DNA of 64,000 nucleotides from Nocardia iowensis (GTDB lineage Bacteria > Actinomycetota > Actinomycetes > Mycobacteriales > Mycobacteriaceae). Position 1 is the stretch's first letter. Each line of letters starts with the position of its first letter. The notes below the pieces were generated by a model that did not search any database, was not told the DNA's origin, and saw nothing but the letters and a program-made list of their open reading frames with translations. The position numbers and the translations under genes were made by a program. Below, piece after piece: positions 9,210 to 18,327 of the stretch. The DNA is taken from the NCBI RefSeq assembly GCF_019222765.1, contig NZ_CP078145.1, positions 8,884,075 through 8,948,074 on the forward strand. Direction: 5' to 3'.

Positions 9210-10708
9210 CGGCCCGCCCCGCTTTCGGCCACGTGCATGGTCCCGCCCTTCAGAATCGAGCTCAGCAGCAGATATTCGGCGGTGGTCGGCTTGCGGCCGA
9301 GCAACGTGGTGATCGCGGCGTCACCCTGGTAGGAGATGGCGCCCGCGGACGGGATGCTCGCCGGTGCGGCGGCCGGTGCCACCGGGGCCGGATCGGGAGC
9401 CGGTGCCGGCGCGGGGGCGGGCGGTTGACCGAAGCCGGGCAGCATCGGGATCAGGCCCTCGAGCGGGGTGCCCGCGAACGGATTCGGCATGCTCGGCACA
9501 GCACCCTCGGCGGGCCGGGCATCCGGTGTGGTGATGCCCGGAATCAGAGGCAGACCCGGCATCGGCAGCACCGGCGGCAGCCCGGCCGCCGAGTCGAGCT
9601 TGCGTGGCTTCAGTTTGTCGGGCATCGGCGGCAGCTCGTTCACCGCGGGCGCGGTGAAGCAGCTTGGTCCGGCCAGCTCGTCGTAGCGCGGGCAGTCGGC
9701 CACCGTGTACGGCTTGTACGGAGTGAGCGTGATGCCCGCGTTCCACACCTGCTGCTTCTGCGGACCCCAGGTGAAGGTGGAGTCCATCCTGCGAGTCAGT
9801 TCGCCGAGGTTCAGGATCGTCTGGGTGATCGCGTTGGGATCCGCGGCCACCGCGCCGAACATGTCGCTCGTGCCCTGGGTGACCTGCTTGCCCACGTCCC
9901 CGTTGCGGGCGAACAGATTGTTGACGGTGTCGACCGTGTTACCGGTGCCGGTGATCAGGGCGACCAATTCGCTGCGCCGGTCGGCGATGGTGCGTGCGGT
10001 CTCCACCGAGGTGCCGAGCACGCCGAGCAGTTCCGGCGCGGACTGGTTGAGGGCGTGCACCGAACTGGAGAAGTCGCCAAGCAGCACACCGAGGTTCGGG
10101 ATCGAGTCGTCGACCGACTGGAGCCAGCGATCGAACCGTTCGACGGTGGAGCCCGGCATCCGGCCGCTGCCGTCGAGTGCCTGCGACAGGGTGCCGAGCA
10201 CGCGACCGAACTGCACCGGGTCGATCTGGTCCAGGATGTTGCGGACCGTGGTGAGCGTGTCCTGCAGGGCGATGGTGCCCGCGCTGCGGTCTTCCTCGAT
10301 CACCGAGCCCTCGCGCAGGTACTGATCCGCCGGGCCGTTGAAGACCAGCTCGACCGACGTGACGGCGAACAGGTTGCTCGGCACCACGCGGGCGGTGACG
10401 TTGGCCGGAACGCCCTTGGCGAACTCCGGCTTCACCTCGATCTTCACCTTCTGCAGCTCGCCCTTGGCCGCGACCTCGACCTCCTTGACCGCGCCGACGA
10501 GCACGCCGCGGAACTTGACGTCGGCATCCGAGGGCAGCCCGTCACCGGTGGTGGTGAGGTTCGCGGTGACATTCACCTTCTCGACGAAGTAGCCCTGGTA
10601 CCTGGCCATCAGGAAGCCGAGCACCACTGCGAGGACAACAAGCCCGCCGACGCCCGCGAGCAGCAGTTGACGCATCGTGGGTCCACGCCCACTGGGATCA
10701 ATGATCAT
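9206..10708 (-). CDS. mceA: Mce family protein MceA
   Basis: The first Mce subunit (500 residues). It has a membrane anchor at about 13-35, an MlaD domain (VNVTANLTTTGDGLPSDADV, then KFRGVLVGAVKEVEV) with the typical ARVVPSNLFAVTSVEL strand, and a long helical domain. From about 385 there is an unusual Pro/Ala-rich low-complexity tail of about 110 residues ending AISYQGDAAITTLLG..., which probably projects from the complex. The start lies 6 bases downstream of the yrbEB stop. It sits first among six Mce genes, hence A. Confidence 0.87.
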   Translation of the reverse strand: MIIDPSGRGPTMRQLLLAGVGGLVVLAVVLGFLMARYQGYFVEKVNVTANLTTTGDGLPSDADVKFRGVLVGAVKEVEVAAKGELQKVKIEVKPEFAKGVPANVTARVVPSNLFAVTSVELVFNGPADQYLREGSVIEEDRSAGTIALQDTLTTVRNILDQIDPVQFGRVLGTLSQALDGSGRMPGSTVERFDRWLQSVDDSIPNLGVLLGDFSSSVHALNQSAPELLGVLGTSVETARTIADRRSELVALITGTGNTVDTVNNLFARNGDVGKQVTQGTSDMFGAVAADPNAITQTILNLGELTRRMDSTFTWGPQKQQVWNAGITLTPYKPYTVADCPRYDELAGPSCFTAPAVNELPPMPDKLKPRKLDSAAGLPPVLPMPGLPLIPGITTPDARPAEGAVPSMPNPFAGTPLEGLIPMLPGFGQPPAPAPAPAPDPAPVAPAAAPASIPSAGAISYQGDAAITTLLGRKPTTAEYLLLSSILKGGTMHVAESGAGR

Positions 10709-10714
10709 CTGGTG

Positions 10715-11578
10715 CTACCCCGAGATCCGGATGCCGGGGTTGACGCCCCAGATCGCCAATGTCATGAACAGGTTCGCGAAGACGACTGCGATGATGCACA
10801 CCTTGATCGCCCGGCCGGCCGCAACGCCGACGCCCTCCGGTCCGCCGGAGGCGAAGAAACCGTAGTAGCACTGAATGAACGTGGTGATCGCGACGAACAG
10901 GATCGCCTTGAGCAAGGAGTAGATCACGTCCGTCGGTACCAGGAATTGGTAGAAGTAGTGCTGGTAGGTACCGGTCGGCGTGCCACCGACCAGCTGCACG
11001 GTGAGCGCGCAGGACAGGTAGGCCATGGCCAGGCCGAGGCAGTACAGCGGAATGATCGCGATCATCGCCGCGAACATCCTGGTGCTGATCAGGTAGGGCA
11101 GCGGCCGGATCGCGATGGACTCCAGCGCGTCGATCTCCTCGGAGATGCGCATGGCGCCGAGTTGCGCGGTGAACCGGCAGCCCGCCTGCGCGGCGAAGGC
11201 GATCGTCGCGAGCAGCGGGCCGAGTTCGCGGGTGGTGGCGAAGGCGGAGACGGCGCCGGTGATCGGGCTCAAGCCGAGCAGGTTCAGCGAGTTGTAGCCC
11301 TGGATACCGACGGTCATCCCGCCGAACGCGCTGAGAATGACCACCACGCCGATGGTGCCGCCGCCGACGACCAGGTTCCCGTTGCCCCAGGTGACGTCGG
11401 AGAGCAGCCGCCACACTTCCTTGGGATAGTGCTTGAGCGCCAACGGGATCGAGCCGATCGAGCGCAGCAGGAAGAACACCTGGTGGCCCAGCTTGGCGAG
11501 CAGATCGACCGGCGCCTGCGCGGTTTTACGAAACTGCTGGAACGGCCGCAGTAGCGGAGGTACATACGTCGACGACAC
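10715..11578 (-). CDS. yrbEB: MlaE/YrbE-type ABC permease, second subunit
   Basis: A 287-residue MlaE-family permease with about six membrane helices. It carries the cytoplasmic coupling-helix signature MRISEEIDALESIAIRPLPY, which contacts the MceG/MkL-type ATPase. It has a GTG start placed directly after the yrbEA TGA. With yrbEA it forms the membrane core that moves lipid handed over by the MceA-F tube. No ATPase gene is in the window; in mycobacteria a single MceG serves several loci. Confidence 0.87.
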   Translation of the reverse strand: MSSTYVPPLLRPFQQFRKTAQAPVDLLAKLGHQVFFLLRSIGSIPLALKHYPKEVWRLLSDVTWGNGNLVVGGGTIGVVVILSAFGGMTVGIQGYNSLNLLGLSPITGAVSAFATTRELGPLLATIAFAAQAGCRFTAQLGAMRISEEIDALESIAIRPLPYLISTRMFAAMIAIIPLYCLGLAMAYLSCALTVQLVGGTPTGTYQHYFYQFLVPTDVIYSLLKAILFVAITTFIQCYYGFFASGGPEGVGVAAGRAIKVCIIAVVFANLFMTLAIWGVNPGIRISG

Positions 11579-12433
11579 TCAGACCACCTGTGACGGGAAC
11601 AGTGCGTTGTACACCTGGGTGATGATCAGGTTCACCCCGAACAACATGATGGCGGAACTCACCACCGCGGAATTCACCGCGTTGGCCACGCCGCCGGGGC
11701 CACCACGGGCATTCAATCCGTTGTCGCAGGCGATGATCGCGGCGAGTAGCCCGAAAATCAACGATTTGACCAGTGCGACAAAGAGATCGCGGGTTACCGC
11801 GAACGAGGAGAACGTGCCGATATAGGAACCCGGCGTACCGCCCTGCGCGAAAATATTGAAGATGTAACCAGTCAGGAAGCCGACAAATACGACGAAGCCA
11901 CAGAGCAGCACGCTGACCAGCATCGCCGCGCCGAGCCGGGGTGCGACCAGCCTGCGCAGCGGGTCGACGCCCATCACCTTCATGGCGTCGATCTCCTCGC
12001 GGATGGTGCGCGAGCCGAGATCGGCGCACACCGCGGAGCCGACCGCTCCGGCGATCATCAGCGAGGTGACGAGGGGAGCGCCCTGCTGGATGATGCCGAG
12101 GCCGTTGGCCGCGCCGATGAAGGAGGTGGCGCCGACCTGGCCTGCGATCGAGCCGACCTGGATGGAGACGATGACGCCGATCGGGATGGCGACCAGCAAT
12201 GTCGGCGCCGCCGAGACGCTGGACATGAACGCGCACTGGCGAATGAACTCACGGAAGGGGAAGCGACGCCGGAAGATTGCGACGAACAGTTCGGCTACTG
12301 CCGCGATTCCCATGGTGATCTGGCGACCGAAGGTCTCCAGTGAAGCCTTCGGATGGTCCGCCCAGTAACCCTTGGTCCAATCGACCGCATCACTCATCCG
12401 TGATCCTGTTGGTGGACTCTCGGTCGACTGCAC
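11579..12433 (-). CDS. yrbEA: MlaE/YrbE-type ABC permease, first subunit
   Basis: A 284-residue MlaE-family permease and first gene of the mce operon. The signature is SRTIREEIDAMKVMGVDPLR, preceded by the well conserved GAVGSAVCADLG. The GTG at 12433 has a strong GAGAGGGG ribosome site 7 bases upstream. An ATG at 12397 with AGGAT is an alternative that removes 12 residues. From memory the sequence is unlike M. tuberculosis YrbE1A or YrbE4A, so I do not number the locus. Confidence 0.86.
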   Translation of the reverse strand: MQSTESPPTGSRMSDAVDWTKGYWADHPKASLETFGRQITMGIAAVAELFVAIFRRRFPFREFIRQCAFMSSVSAAPTLLVAIPIGVIVSIQVGSIAGQVGATSFIGAANGLGIIQQGAPLVTSLMIAGAVGSAVCADLGSRTIREEIDAMKVMGVDPLRRLVAPRLGAAMLVSVLLCGFVVFVGFLTGYIFNIFAQGGTPGSYIGTFSSFAVTRDLFVALVKSLIFGLLAAIIACDNGLNARGGPGGVANAVNSAVVSSAIMLFGVNLIITQVYNALFPSQVV

Positions 12434-12957
12434 TGGCTAACCCCTCTCGACGCCGGTTGGCTGCCCCGACGACTTGTTTGCTTGACGCACCTTACTACGT
12501 AGTAAGCCAGAACACACCACCCTCCTGTGATTGCAGTCATAGAGCCCGATCACTGTGACGGAAACACTAAGACCGCAGGCCTCGACATTGGGTCAGAGCC
12601 CAAAGCGGAGGGGTGATCTTCTGGAACAAGTTACAGGTCAGCCGGGTGAATCGGCCGCCCACACAAGGGGGTTCGACCAATTTATTCGGAAAATATTCAT
12701 TCAAAATGGCATTTGATTCCAGAACAGAACAGACCGAGTTGTACTACTGTTCGATTACGAACTCGAACCGGACATTGGCCTTTCTCATAGCGTGTGGCTA
12801 TTATTCGAAATAAGAGACAAACAGGTCATTCTGTCGGAAATAGGGTTAAGGCTCGCCGCCGTGGTCACCCTTCACTAGGTGACGCGCCCGGGCCCGAATA
12901 CTGACACGATGGGTGCGACAGATTGATATCGTGCGGGCTTCCGACGTCTGGAGGGAC
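12434..12957. other. Divergent intergenic region with an AT-rich island
   Basis: A 524-base gap between the mce operon and the protease gene. It holds a perfect palindrome at 12491-12506 and, at about 12650-12850, a stretch clearly richer in A+T than its surroundings. I see no convincing gene in it. It probably contains the promoters of both flanking transcripts. Confidence 0.6.
12491..12506. promoter_or_regulatory. Perfect 16-bp palindrome, candidate operator of the mce operon
   Basis: CTTACTACGTAGTAAG is perfectly self-complementary and lies 58 bases upstream of the yrbEA start. Size and symmetry fit a TetR-type repressor site. It does not match my recollection of the KstR (TnnAACnnGTTnnA) or KstR2 sites. 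No candidate repressor gene is adjacent. Confidence 0.5.
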
Positions 12958-13632
12958 ATGTTCAGCAAACTCGCCAAGGTGGCCAACGCCGCCTTCGCCG
13001 TAACCCTCGGTGCGGCGCTGCTCGGGACGGGCGCGGGGGCCGCGCAAGCGGAGCCGGGCCCGCCGGTCGTGGGCGGCGGTTCCGGCATCATCATCGACAA
13101 CCAATTCGAGTGCACCGTCACCACCGTCGGTCACGATGGCGCGGGACGGCTGGTCGGTCTGACCGCGGGCCACTGCGGTGATCCCGGTGCCGAGGTCTTC
13201 GCGGAGGTCAACCGTGGCGCCGGCGTGGTCGGCCGGTTCGTCTACTCCAACCATGAGCTCGACTACGCGGTCATCGAGTTCGAGCCGGGCAAGATCATCC
13301 CGGTGAACCGGATCGGCAATGTCACCATCACCGGGCTCGGCGCACCGGCGCAATTCCCGATGATCGTCTGCAAAGAAGGCCGGACCACCGGCAACACCTG
13401 CGGTATCAGCTGGGGTGACGTCTTCGGGTCGAACATGGAGACCTGGAGCCAGATGTGCGTGGTGGAAGGCGATTCCGGGGCACCGGTCGTCATCGGCACC
13501 ACCCTCGTCGGCATGGTGAACGCCTACCTCGCCATCGCCTGCTTCGGCCCCGAGGTCGGCACCAACATGACCGCGATCATCGACGACATGAATGCCCGCG
13601 GCGGCATAGGCGCAGGCTATACGCCTATTTAG
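12958..13632 (+). CDS. Secreted S1-family (chymotrypsin-like) serine protease
   Basis: A 224-residue precursor with a Sec signal peptide cleaved after about residue 31 (AAQA|EPG). The catalytic triad is visible as H72 (TAGHCG), D102 (LDYAVIEF) and S173 (EGDSGAP). Five cysteines flank these sites and suggest disulfides. The ATG at 12958 has a GAGGGA ribosome site. The mature enzyme is small and has no obvious propeptide, unlike streptogrisins. The substrate is unknown. A strong hairpin follows the gene. Confidence 0.85.
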   Translation: MFSKLAKVANAAFAVTLGAALLGTGAGAAQAEPGPPVVGGGSGIIIDNQFECTVTTVGHDGAGRLVGLTAGHCGDPGAEVFAEVNRGAGVVGRFVYSNHELDYAVIEFEPGKIIPVNRIGNVTITGLGAPAQFPMIVCKEGRTTGNTCGISWGDVFGSNMETWSQMCVVEGDSGAPVVIGTTLVGMVNAYLAIACFGPEVGTNMTAIIDDMNARGGIGAGYTPI

Positions 13633-13660
13633 GGCTTTACCGAACAGTCCACAGACAGAA

Positions 13661-13696
13661 TGAGCGGGCGCACCAGAGATCTGGTGCGCCCGCTCA
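13661..13696. terminator. Bidirectional terminator, 17-bp perfect stem
   Basis: TGAGCGGGCGCACCAGA pairs perfectly with its complement around a 2-base centre. It lies between the convergent protease and MFS genes, and the right arm includes the MFS stop codon. Confidence 0.75.
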
Positions 13697-15160
13697 GTTC
13701 TTGTTATGGGCGGCCTCGTTATGGGTCGGTGCCAGGGCGGGTCCGGCCACCGCGCACTGCGGCATGCAGTCGACGCTGTCCAGGGCGGGCGTGCGGCGCG
13801 GCGGGCGCAGCAGGGCGGCCGCGAGCACCGCGCCCGCCAGCAGCAACCCGACGCAGATCCACACGGCGGTACCGAATCCGTGATGGAAGGCGACCGGATC
13901 GCCGAGCGCGCCGGAGATGCCGGCCAACCCGGGCAGCGCGGCGACGGCGAGTAGCTGCGCGGTCCGCGCGACGGCGTTGTTCACCCCGGACGCGATACCG
14001 GCCTCGCTGGACGGCACCGCGCCGAGCACGGCGCCGGTCAATGGGGCGACCAAGGCCGCGAGGCCGAACCCGAAGACGAGCACGCCGGGCAATACATCGG
14101 TGAGGTACGTGGTGTCCGGACCGATCCGCAACAGCAGCACCAGGCCGCCCGCGGCGAGCAGCGGACCCACCGTCATCGGAATACGCGGTCCGTGCACCTG
14201 CGCCCAGCGTCCGGCGGGCGCCGAAAGGACCAGCATGATCAGCGTGATCGGCACGGTGGCCACGCCCGACATCAGCGGTGAATATCCCGCCACCAGCTGC
14301 AGTTCCAGCACCAGCAGGAAGAACACGCCGCCGAGCGCCGCGTAGACCGCGAGGGTGACCAGGTTGGCAGCGGTGAAGACCCTCGAGGCGAACAGCGATG
14401 GCGGGACCAGCGGATGGTCGCTGCGCATCTCGATCACCACGAACGCCGCGAGCAACAGCACACCGGAGACAATGAGCAGCGGCATGGTCTCGATCAAGCC
14501 GAAGGTCAGCGTGCCGAGCGCCAGCGCGACCACCAGGGCGCCCGGCACGTCCAGTTGCGTCTTGGCATTCGGATCATGGCTCTCCGGCACATGTTTCAAC
14601 GCGACGAGCACCACCACGAGGGTGAGCGGCACATTGATGAAGAAGATGGAGCGCCAGCCGGCCAGCTCGATCAGCCAGCCGCCGAGGAACGGCCCGAGCG
14701 CGCCGGAGACCCCGCCGAAGCCGGACCACAGGCCGATCGCCGCGCCCTGATCGCGCCGATCGATGGACGAGGAGATCAACGCGAGACTGCCCGGCGTCAG
14801 CATGGCACCGGCCACGCCCTGCAGAATGCGGGCGAACACCAGCATCTCGATATTGACCGCGGCGCCGCACAGCACCGAGGCGAACGCGAAACCGATGGTG
14901 CCCCAGACGAACACTTTGCGCCTGCCGAGCCGGTCACCGAGCGAGCCGCCGAGCAGAATGAACGACGCCAAGGTCAGCGTGTACCCGTTCAAGGTCCACT
15001 GCAGCCCGGCCACATCGGTGTCGAGCGACTCCCCGATCCGCGGCAACGCGATGTTCACGACGGTGGCGTCGAGCGAGGCCACCGACGAACCGAGGATGGT
15101 GGCCAGCAGAATCCAGCGGCCGGTGGCCGATTTCAGCCGGGGCAGATCAGTGGTGCGCAC
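13694..15160 (-). CDS. MFS drug/proton antiporter, DHA2 (EmrB/QacA) type
   Basis: About 488 residues with about 14 membrane helices. DHA2 hallmarks are the first helix with LDATVVNIALPRIGESL (motif D1), GGSLGDRLGRRKVFV (motif A) and GPFLGGWL (motif C, antiporter). It probably exports hydrophobic compounds. I prefer the GTG at 15160, since the reading frame further upstream overlaps the end of the neighbouring lipoprotein gene. No strong ribosome site is seen, so the start is uncertain. Confidence 0.8.
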   Translation of the reverse strand: MRTTDLPRLKSATGRWILLATILGSSVASLDATVVNIALPRIGESLDTDVAGLQWTLNGYTLTLASFILLGGSLGDRLGRRKVFVWGTIGFAFASVLCGAAVNIEMLVFARILQGVAGAMLTPGSLALISSSIDRRDQGAAIGLWSGFGGVSGALGPFLGGWLIELAGWRSIFFINVPLTLVVVLVALKHVPESHDPNAKTQLDVPGALVVALALGTLTFGLIETMPLLIVSGVLLLAAFVVIEMRSDHPLVPPSLFASRVFTAANLVTLAVYAALGGVFFLLVLELQLVAGYSPLMSGVATVPITLIMLVLSAPAGRWAQVHGPRIPMTVGPLLAAGGLVLLLRIGPDTTYLTDVLPGVLVFGFGLAALVAPLTGAVLGAVPSSEAGIASGVNNAVARTAQLLAVAALPGLAGISGALGDPVAFHHGFGTAVWICVGLLLAGAVLAAALLRPPRRTPALDSVDCMPQCAVAGPALAPTHNEAAHNKN

Positions 15161-15200
15161 CGACTCAACATAATGGCCGGATGCGGGGAGATCGCCGGTG

Positions 15201-15827
15201 TCAGAGTTCCTGGACGCAGACGACGAATCGACGCTCCTCGTAGACGTACCCCGTGCCGCTGCCGCAGACGCTGACATCGTCGGCGCCGTCCACCCGTTTG
15301 ACGACCTTGACGCCCTTGCTGGTCGCCGCCCCGGTGCAGTCGATCCGCTTGGGATCGTCGCCGCCGACGTCCATGCAGCCGCCGACGACCCAGTCGATGT
15401 CCAGGCAGTACGCGCCCTGCTCGATGCCGTTGAGGGTCTCGGCGTAGTAGTTGTCTGCGTCGCTCACGCACTGCGAGCTCTTCGGCGCCTTACCGATCAC
15501 CTTGTAATTCGCCGCCCGGCTACCGCAGGACGCCTTCTCGATGGTGGCGTTCGAGGTGGTGCCGCCGAGCGTGACGCAGTCGCCCTCCTCGGCCTTGAAG
15601 TCGATGTTGGCGCTCTTGGTCGGCGTGGGCTTGCTGGTGGTCGGCCGGCCCGAAGTGGGCTTGCCTGGCGAAGGTTTCGGGGTGGTAGAGACGGCATCGA
15701 TGGTGCCGTTGTTCACTGCGGGCTGCGCGCTACCGCTGATGGTGGAGCTACAGCCGACCACCGCTAGGGCGGCCATCGCGATAAACGCCGCAGACGCGAC
15801 TCGACCCCAGGTCAGTTGACCAGACAC
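15201..15827 (-). CDS. LppU-like lipoprotein
   Basis: A 208-residue lipoprotein. The signal peptide ends LAVVGC, giving a Cys anchor, followed by a Pro/Thr/Ser-rich linker and a cysteine-rich domain (GDCVTLGG, YCLDIDWVVGGCMDVGG, FVVCVQEL) that resembles the LppU family as I remember it. The GTG at 15827 has an excellent GGGAGGA ribosome site 6 bases upstream; the open frame extends further but without support. It lies just upstream of the DHA2 exporter on the same strand and may be co-transcribed. The function of the family is unknown. Confidence 0.62.
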   Translation of the reverse strand: MSGQLTWGRVASAAFIAMAALAVVGCSSTISGSAQPAVNNGTIDAVSTTPKPSPGKPTSGRPTTSKPTPTKSANIDFKAEEGDCVTLGGTTSNATIEKASCGSRAANYKVIGKAPKSSQCVSDADNYYAETLNGIEQGAYCLDIDWVVGGCMDVGGDDPKRIDCTGAATSKGVKVVKRVDGADDVSVCGSGTGYVYEERRFVVCVQEL

Positions 15828-16020
15828 GTACAGTCCTCCCGAGCTGTAACGCTCCGAACTCACACCCCCGTAAGAATCCGAAGTAAACAAAACTTAGCTG
15901 TGCTTGAAATACACGCCATGCATACACCATGGCATACGCGCACGTCGACTCGACTGCGGAATCGAGGTTCCAGCAACCGATCTGGGTATGGTGGAGTTTC
16001 GTAGTTCGAGAGGAGTCACC

Positions 16021-16560
16021 GTGAAGCTGATCAGCACGATTGTCTGCTCGGCTGGCGCGGTCTTCGCCTCTCTCTGGCTGCCCGCCGTGGCCTCAGCAAC
16101 CGATGTGCACTGCACCTCGGAAAACGGCACGGACATCACCGTCATCGACGGCCGCACCGCCTGCCGCGCCGCCACCGACCTGCTCGGCCAGGCGAAATCT
16201 CTGGGAATCGACGGTGTCGGCTACGCGAATGCCACCGCGGGGGCGATGGCGATCGGCATCGGCGCGGCCGGCGGGGTGGGGGCCAGCGACGGTGCGGGCG
16301 GGATACCGATCGCGATCGGCGTCGGCCAGGACGCGATCGCACTCAGTTCCATTGACCACAACCAGATTTCAGCGAACCCGGGCACGCCGACGATCGCTGT
16401 GTCGGTCGCCCTCGACGGGTCCCGCGCCGGCGCGCGGACCGCCGACCGGACCGTGGTGTGCCTCGGCGGCGGGGCCTTCGCCTGGAATTCACGTACCGGC
16501 GACACGTGCCTGAGCACGCCCTTCGGCCGCTGGCAGACCCCGGTGGACCAGCTACCCTGA
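16021..16560 (+). CDS. Small secreted protein with a glycine/alanine repeat core, unknown function
   Basis: A 179-residue protein with a Sec signal peptide (about 1-26, ending AVASA). The mature part has four cysteines and a central run of alternating hydrophobic and Gly residues (GAMAIGIGAAGGVGASDGA, then IPIAIGVGQDAIAL), suggesting a beta-solenoid-like stack. GTG start with GAGAGGAG upstream. I do not recognise the family with certainty; similar small secreted proteins occur in nocardiae and mycobacteria. Confidence 0.6.
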   Translation: MKLISTIVCSAGAVFASLWLPAVASATDVHCTSENGTDITVIDGRTACRAATDLLGQAKSLGIDGVGYANATAGAMAIGIGAAGGVGASDGAGGIPIAIGVGQDAIALSSIDHNQISANPGTPTIAVSVALDGSRAGARTADRTVVCLGGGAFAWNSRTGDTCLSTPFGRWQTPVDQLP

Positions 16561-16598
16561 GGGACGCACCCGATGCGCGGTGGTCAGGAGGTGACCGC

Positions 16599-17885
16599 AT
16601 GGTTTCGGCAACGGCAGCGGGCGACTTCGACGCCGCCGACCCGGCGAAGGGCAAGCTGGCCGCGCCCAAAGAGATGCTGGTCGACCCGCGATTCATCCGG
16701 CTCGCCGACCAATTCTTCGGCATGTTCACCCAGCCGAGCCGCGGCGGCGCGGCATTGGCCGTCTACCTCGACGGCAAGCCGGTGGTGGACATCTGGGGTG
16801 GCTGGGCAGGCAAGGACCGGCGCTGGAACGGCAGCACCGTCGCGCTGACCTTCTCCACCGGCAAGGGCGTCGCCTCCACCGTGCTGCATCGGCTGGCCGA
16901 ACGCGGCCTGATCGACTACGACGCGCCGGTCGCCCAGTACTGGCCCGAATTCGCCGCGCACGGCAAGGACGACATCACGGTGCGCGATGTGCTCTCGCAC
17001 CGGGCCGGGCTGCATCGAGTGCGCGGCCTGGTCCCCGGCCGCGAGGGCATCCTCGACTACGGCGCCGTGGTCCGCGCGCTGGCCGACAGCCCGCCGGATC
17101 CGCGCCGTATCCGCACCTCCGGCTACCACGCCATCACCTTCGGCTGGCTGGTCGCCGAGATCGTGCAGCGGGTCACCGGCGAATCGTTCACCGACGTGCT
17201 GCGCCGGGAGATCGCCGAGCCGCTCGGGCTCGACGAATTCTGGTTCCGGGTGCCGGAAGCCGAGCGTTATCGGATCGCCAAGATCTTCCCGCACCTGAGC
17301 CCGCCCGGGATCCGCTGGAACACCGCCTCGTCGGTGCTGTCCTGGGTTCGCCCGATTCGCGGGCTCGCCGAGGCGGGCATGCCGGAGAGCTTCGACGAAC
17401 TGGTCCGCGACCCTCGGGTGCACGACGCCGTGATGCCGGGTTGGAACGGCGTCTTCTCGGCGCGCGCGCTGGCCAGAATGTATGGGGCGCTGGCCAACGA
17501 GGGCCGGGTCTTCGTTGAGCGCCGTGGCGGCGGCGAAACCGTGCAGTTTCTGCGGCCGGAGACGATCGACCTCATCAACCAGGTGCAGCCCGCGGAGAGC
17601 CGCGACTACGTGCTCGGCCTGCCACTGCGCTTCACCCTCGGCTACCACCGCCCGGTGCTGATGTCCAAGCAGCAACCGCGAAAGGCGTTCGGCCACTACG
17701 GCGTCGGTGGTTCGGGGGCCTACGCCGATCCGGAACTCGGCATGTCGGTCGCCTTCGTCACCAACCGACTCGGCAACGCGGTGACCGCGCTCGGCGACGC
17801 CCGGCTCGCCCGGCTCGCGGCGACCGCGCGCAACACGGTGCGCAGAGTCAAACCGGCCGTCGTCATCGACGAGACCGATTCCTAG
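16599..17885 (+). CDS. Serine beta-lactamase-fold hydrolase/esterase
   Basis: A 428-residue member of the beta-lactamase/EstB/LpqL-type family (class C fold). The nucleophile motif is S86-T-G-K89 (FSTGKG). A Tyr in SGYHAITFGWL is the second motif, and HYGVGGSG is the HxG-like third. No signal peptide, so it is probably a cytosolic esterase rather than a secreted lactamase. The ATG at 16599 follows CAGGAGGTGAC, a strong ribosome site. Substrate not predictable. Confidence 0.8.
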   Translation: MVSATAAGDFDAADPAKGKLAAPKEMLVDPRFIRLADQFFGMFTQPSRGGAALAVYLDGKPVVDIWGGWAGKDRRWNGSTVALTFSTGKGVASTVLHRLAERGLIDYDAPVAQYWPEFAAHGKDDITVRDVLSHRAGLHRVRGLVPGREGILDYGAVVRALADSPPDPRRIRTSGYHAITFGWLVAEIVQRVTGESFTDVLRREIAEPLGLDEFWFRVPEAERYRIAKIFPHLSPPGIRWNTASSVLSWVRPIRGLAEAGMPESFDELVRDPRVHDAVMPGWNGVFSARALARMYGALANEGRVFVERRGGGETVQFLRPETIDLINQVQPAESRDYVLGLPLRFTLGYHRPVLMSKQQPRKAFGHYGVGGSGAYADPELGMSVAFVTNRLGNAVTALGDARLARLAATARNTVRRVKPAVVIDETDS

Positions 17886-18327
17886 GCGGGTCGAACCCGC
17901 AGACGGGTGCGGCTGCGCCTGGCCCCGAAGTATGCGAACGGCCGTGCGCCAATCTCGGTGCCGCACAACATAGCAACCGGTCCGCACCGCCCGATTCTGT
18001 TCGGTGTGGTGAGTGATTTACATCACGAAGACGTTTGACGCCGCCCTCATGGCGACCGACCAGCGAGATCATTCGGCACACCGGACTCGCCGACTTGACC
18101 GGTACCTTTCGCGAAACCGAATGGCCCACAACGGGTTATGTGACGGCGACCACACCGGCCGGTCTGTCTGAATCAATAGGAAACGCCACTGGCTTCCAGC
18201 CGCACCTGGACGGTAGGAAGGACGAAGGGTCGGGCCGTCAATACCCGTGGGGCCGCTCTGCTTGCCCCACGCCGATGAGAGATCTCGTGACATACGCGCG
18301 CGTCTGCGCGTGTGCGCGAGAGATGGA
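17886..18327. other. Long leader region before the L,D-transpeptidase gene
   Basis: 442 bases with no convincing gene. It contains the CRP-like palindrome at 18013-18026 and GC-rich inverted segments near 18250-18320. I looked for a c-di-AMP (ydaO) riboswitch, which often precedes actinobacterial wall-hydrolase genes, and could not fit one. Confidence 0.5.
18013..18026. promoter_or_regulatory. CRP/GlxR-like site
   Basis: GTGATTTACATCAC has both perfect half-sites of the actinobacterial CRP consensus (GTGA-N6-TCAC). It lies about 300 bases upstream of the L,D-transpeptidase start, in a gene-free stretch, so a regulatory role is plausible but untested. Confidence 0.45.

Noticed and set aside
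12613..12813. A 66-codon open frame in the AT-rich island
   Set aside because: Starts with GTG too close to its GGAGG, has no family resemblance, and the segment looks regulatory; cannot be fully excluded.
18200..18327. c-di-AMP (ydaO) riboswitch before the L,D-transpeptidase
   Set aside because: None of the conserved ydaO core segments could be found.
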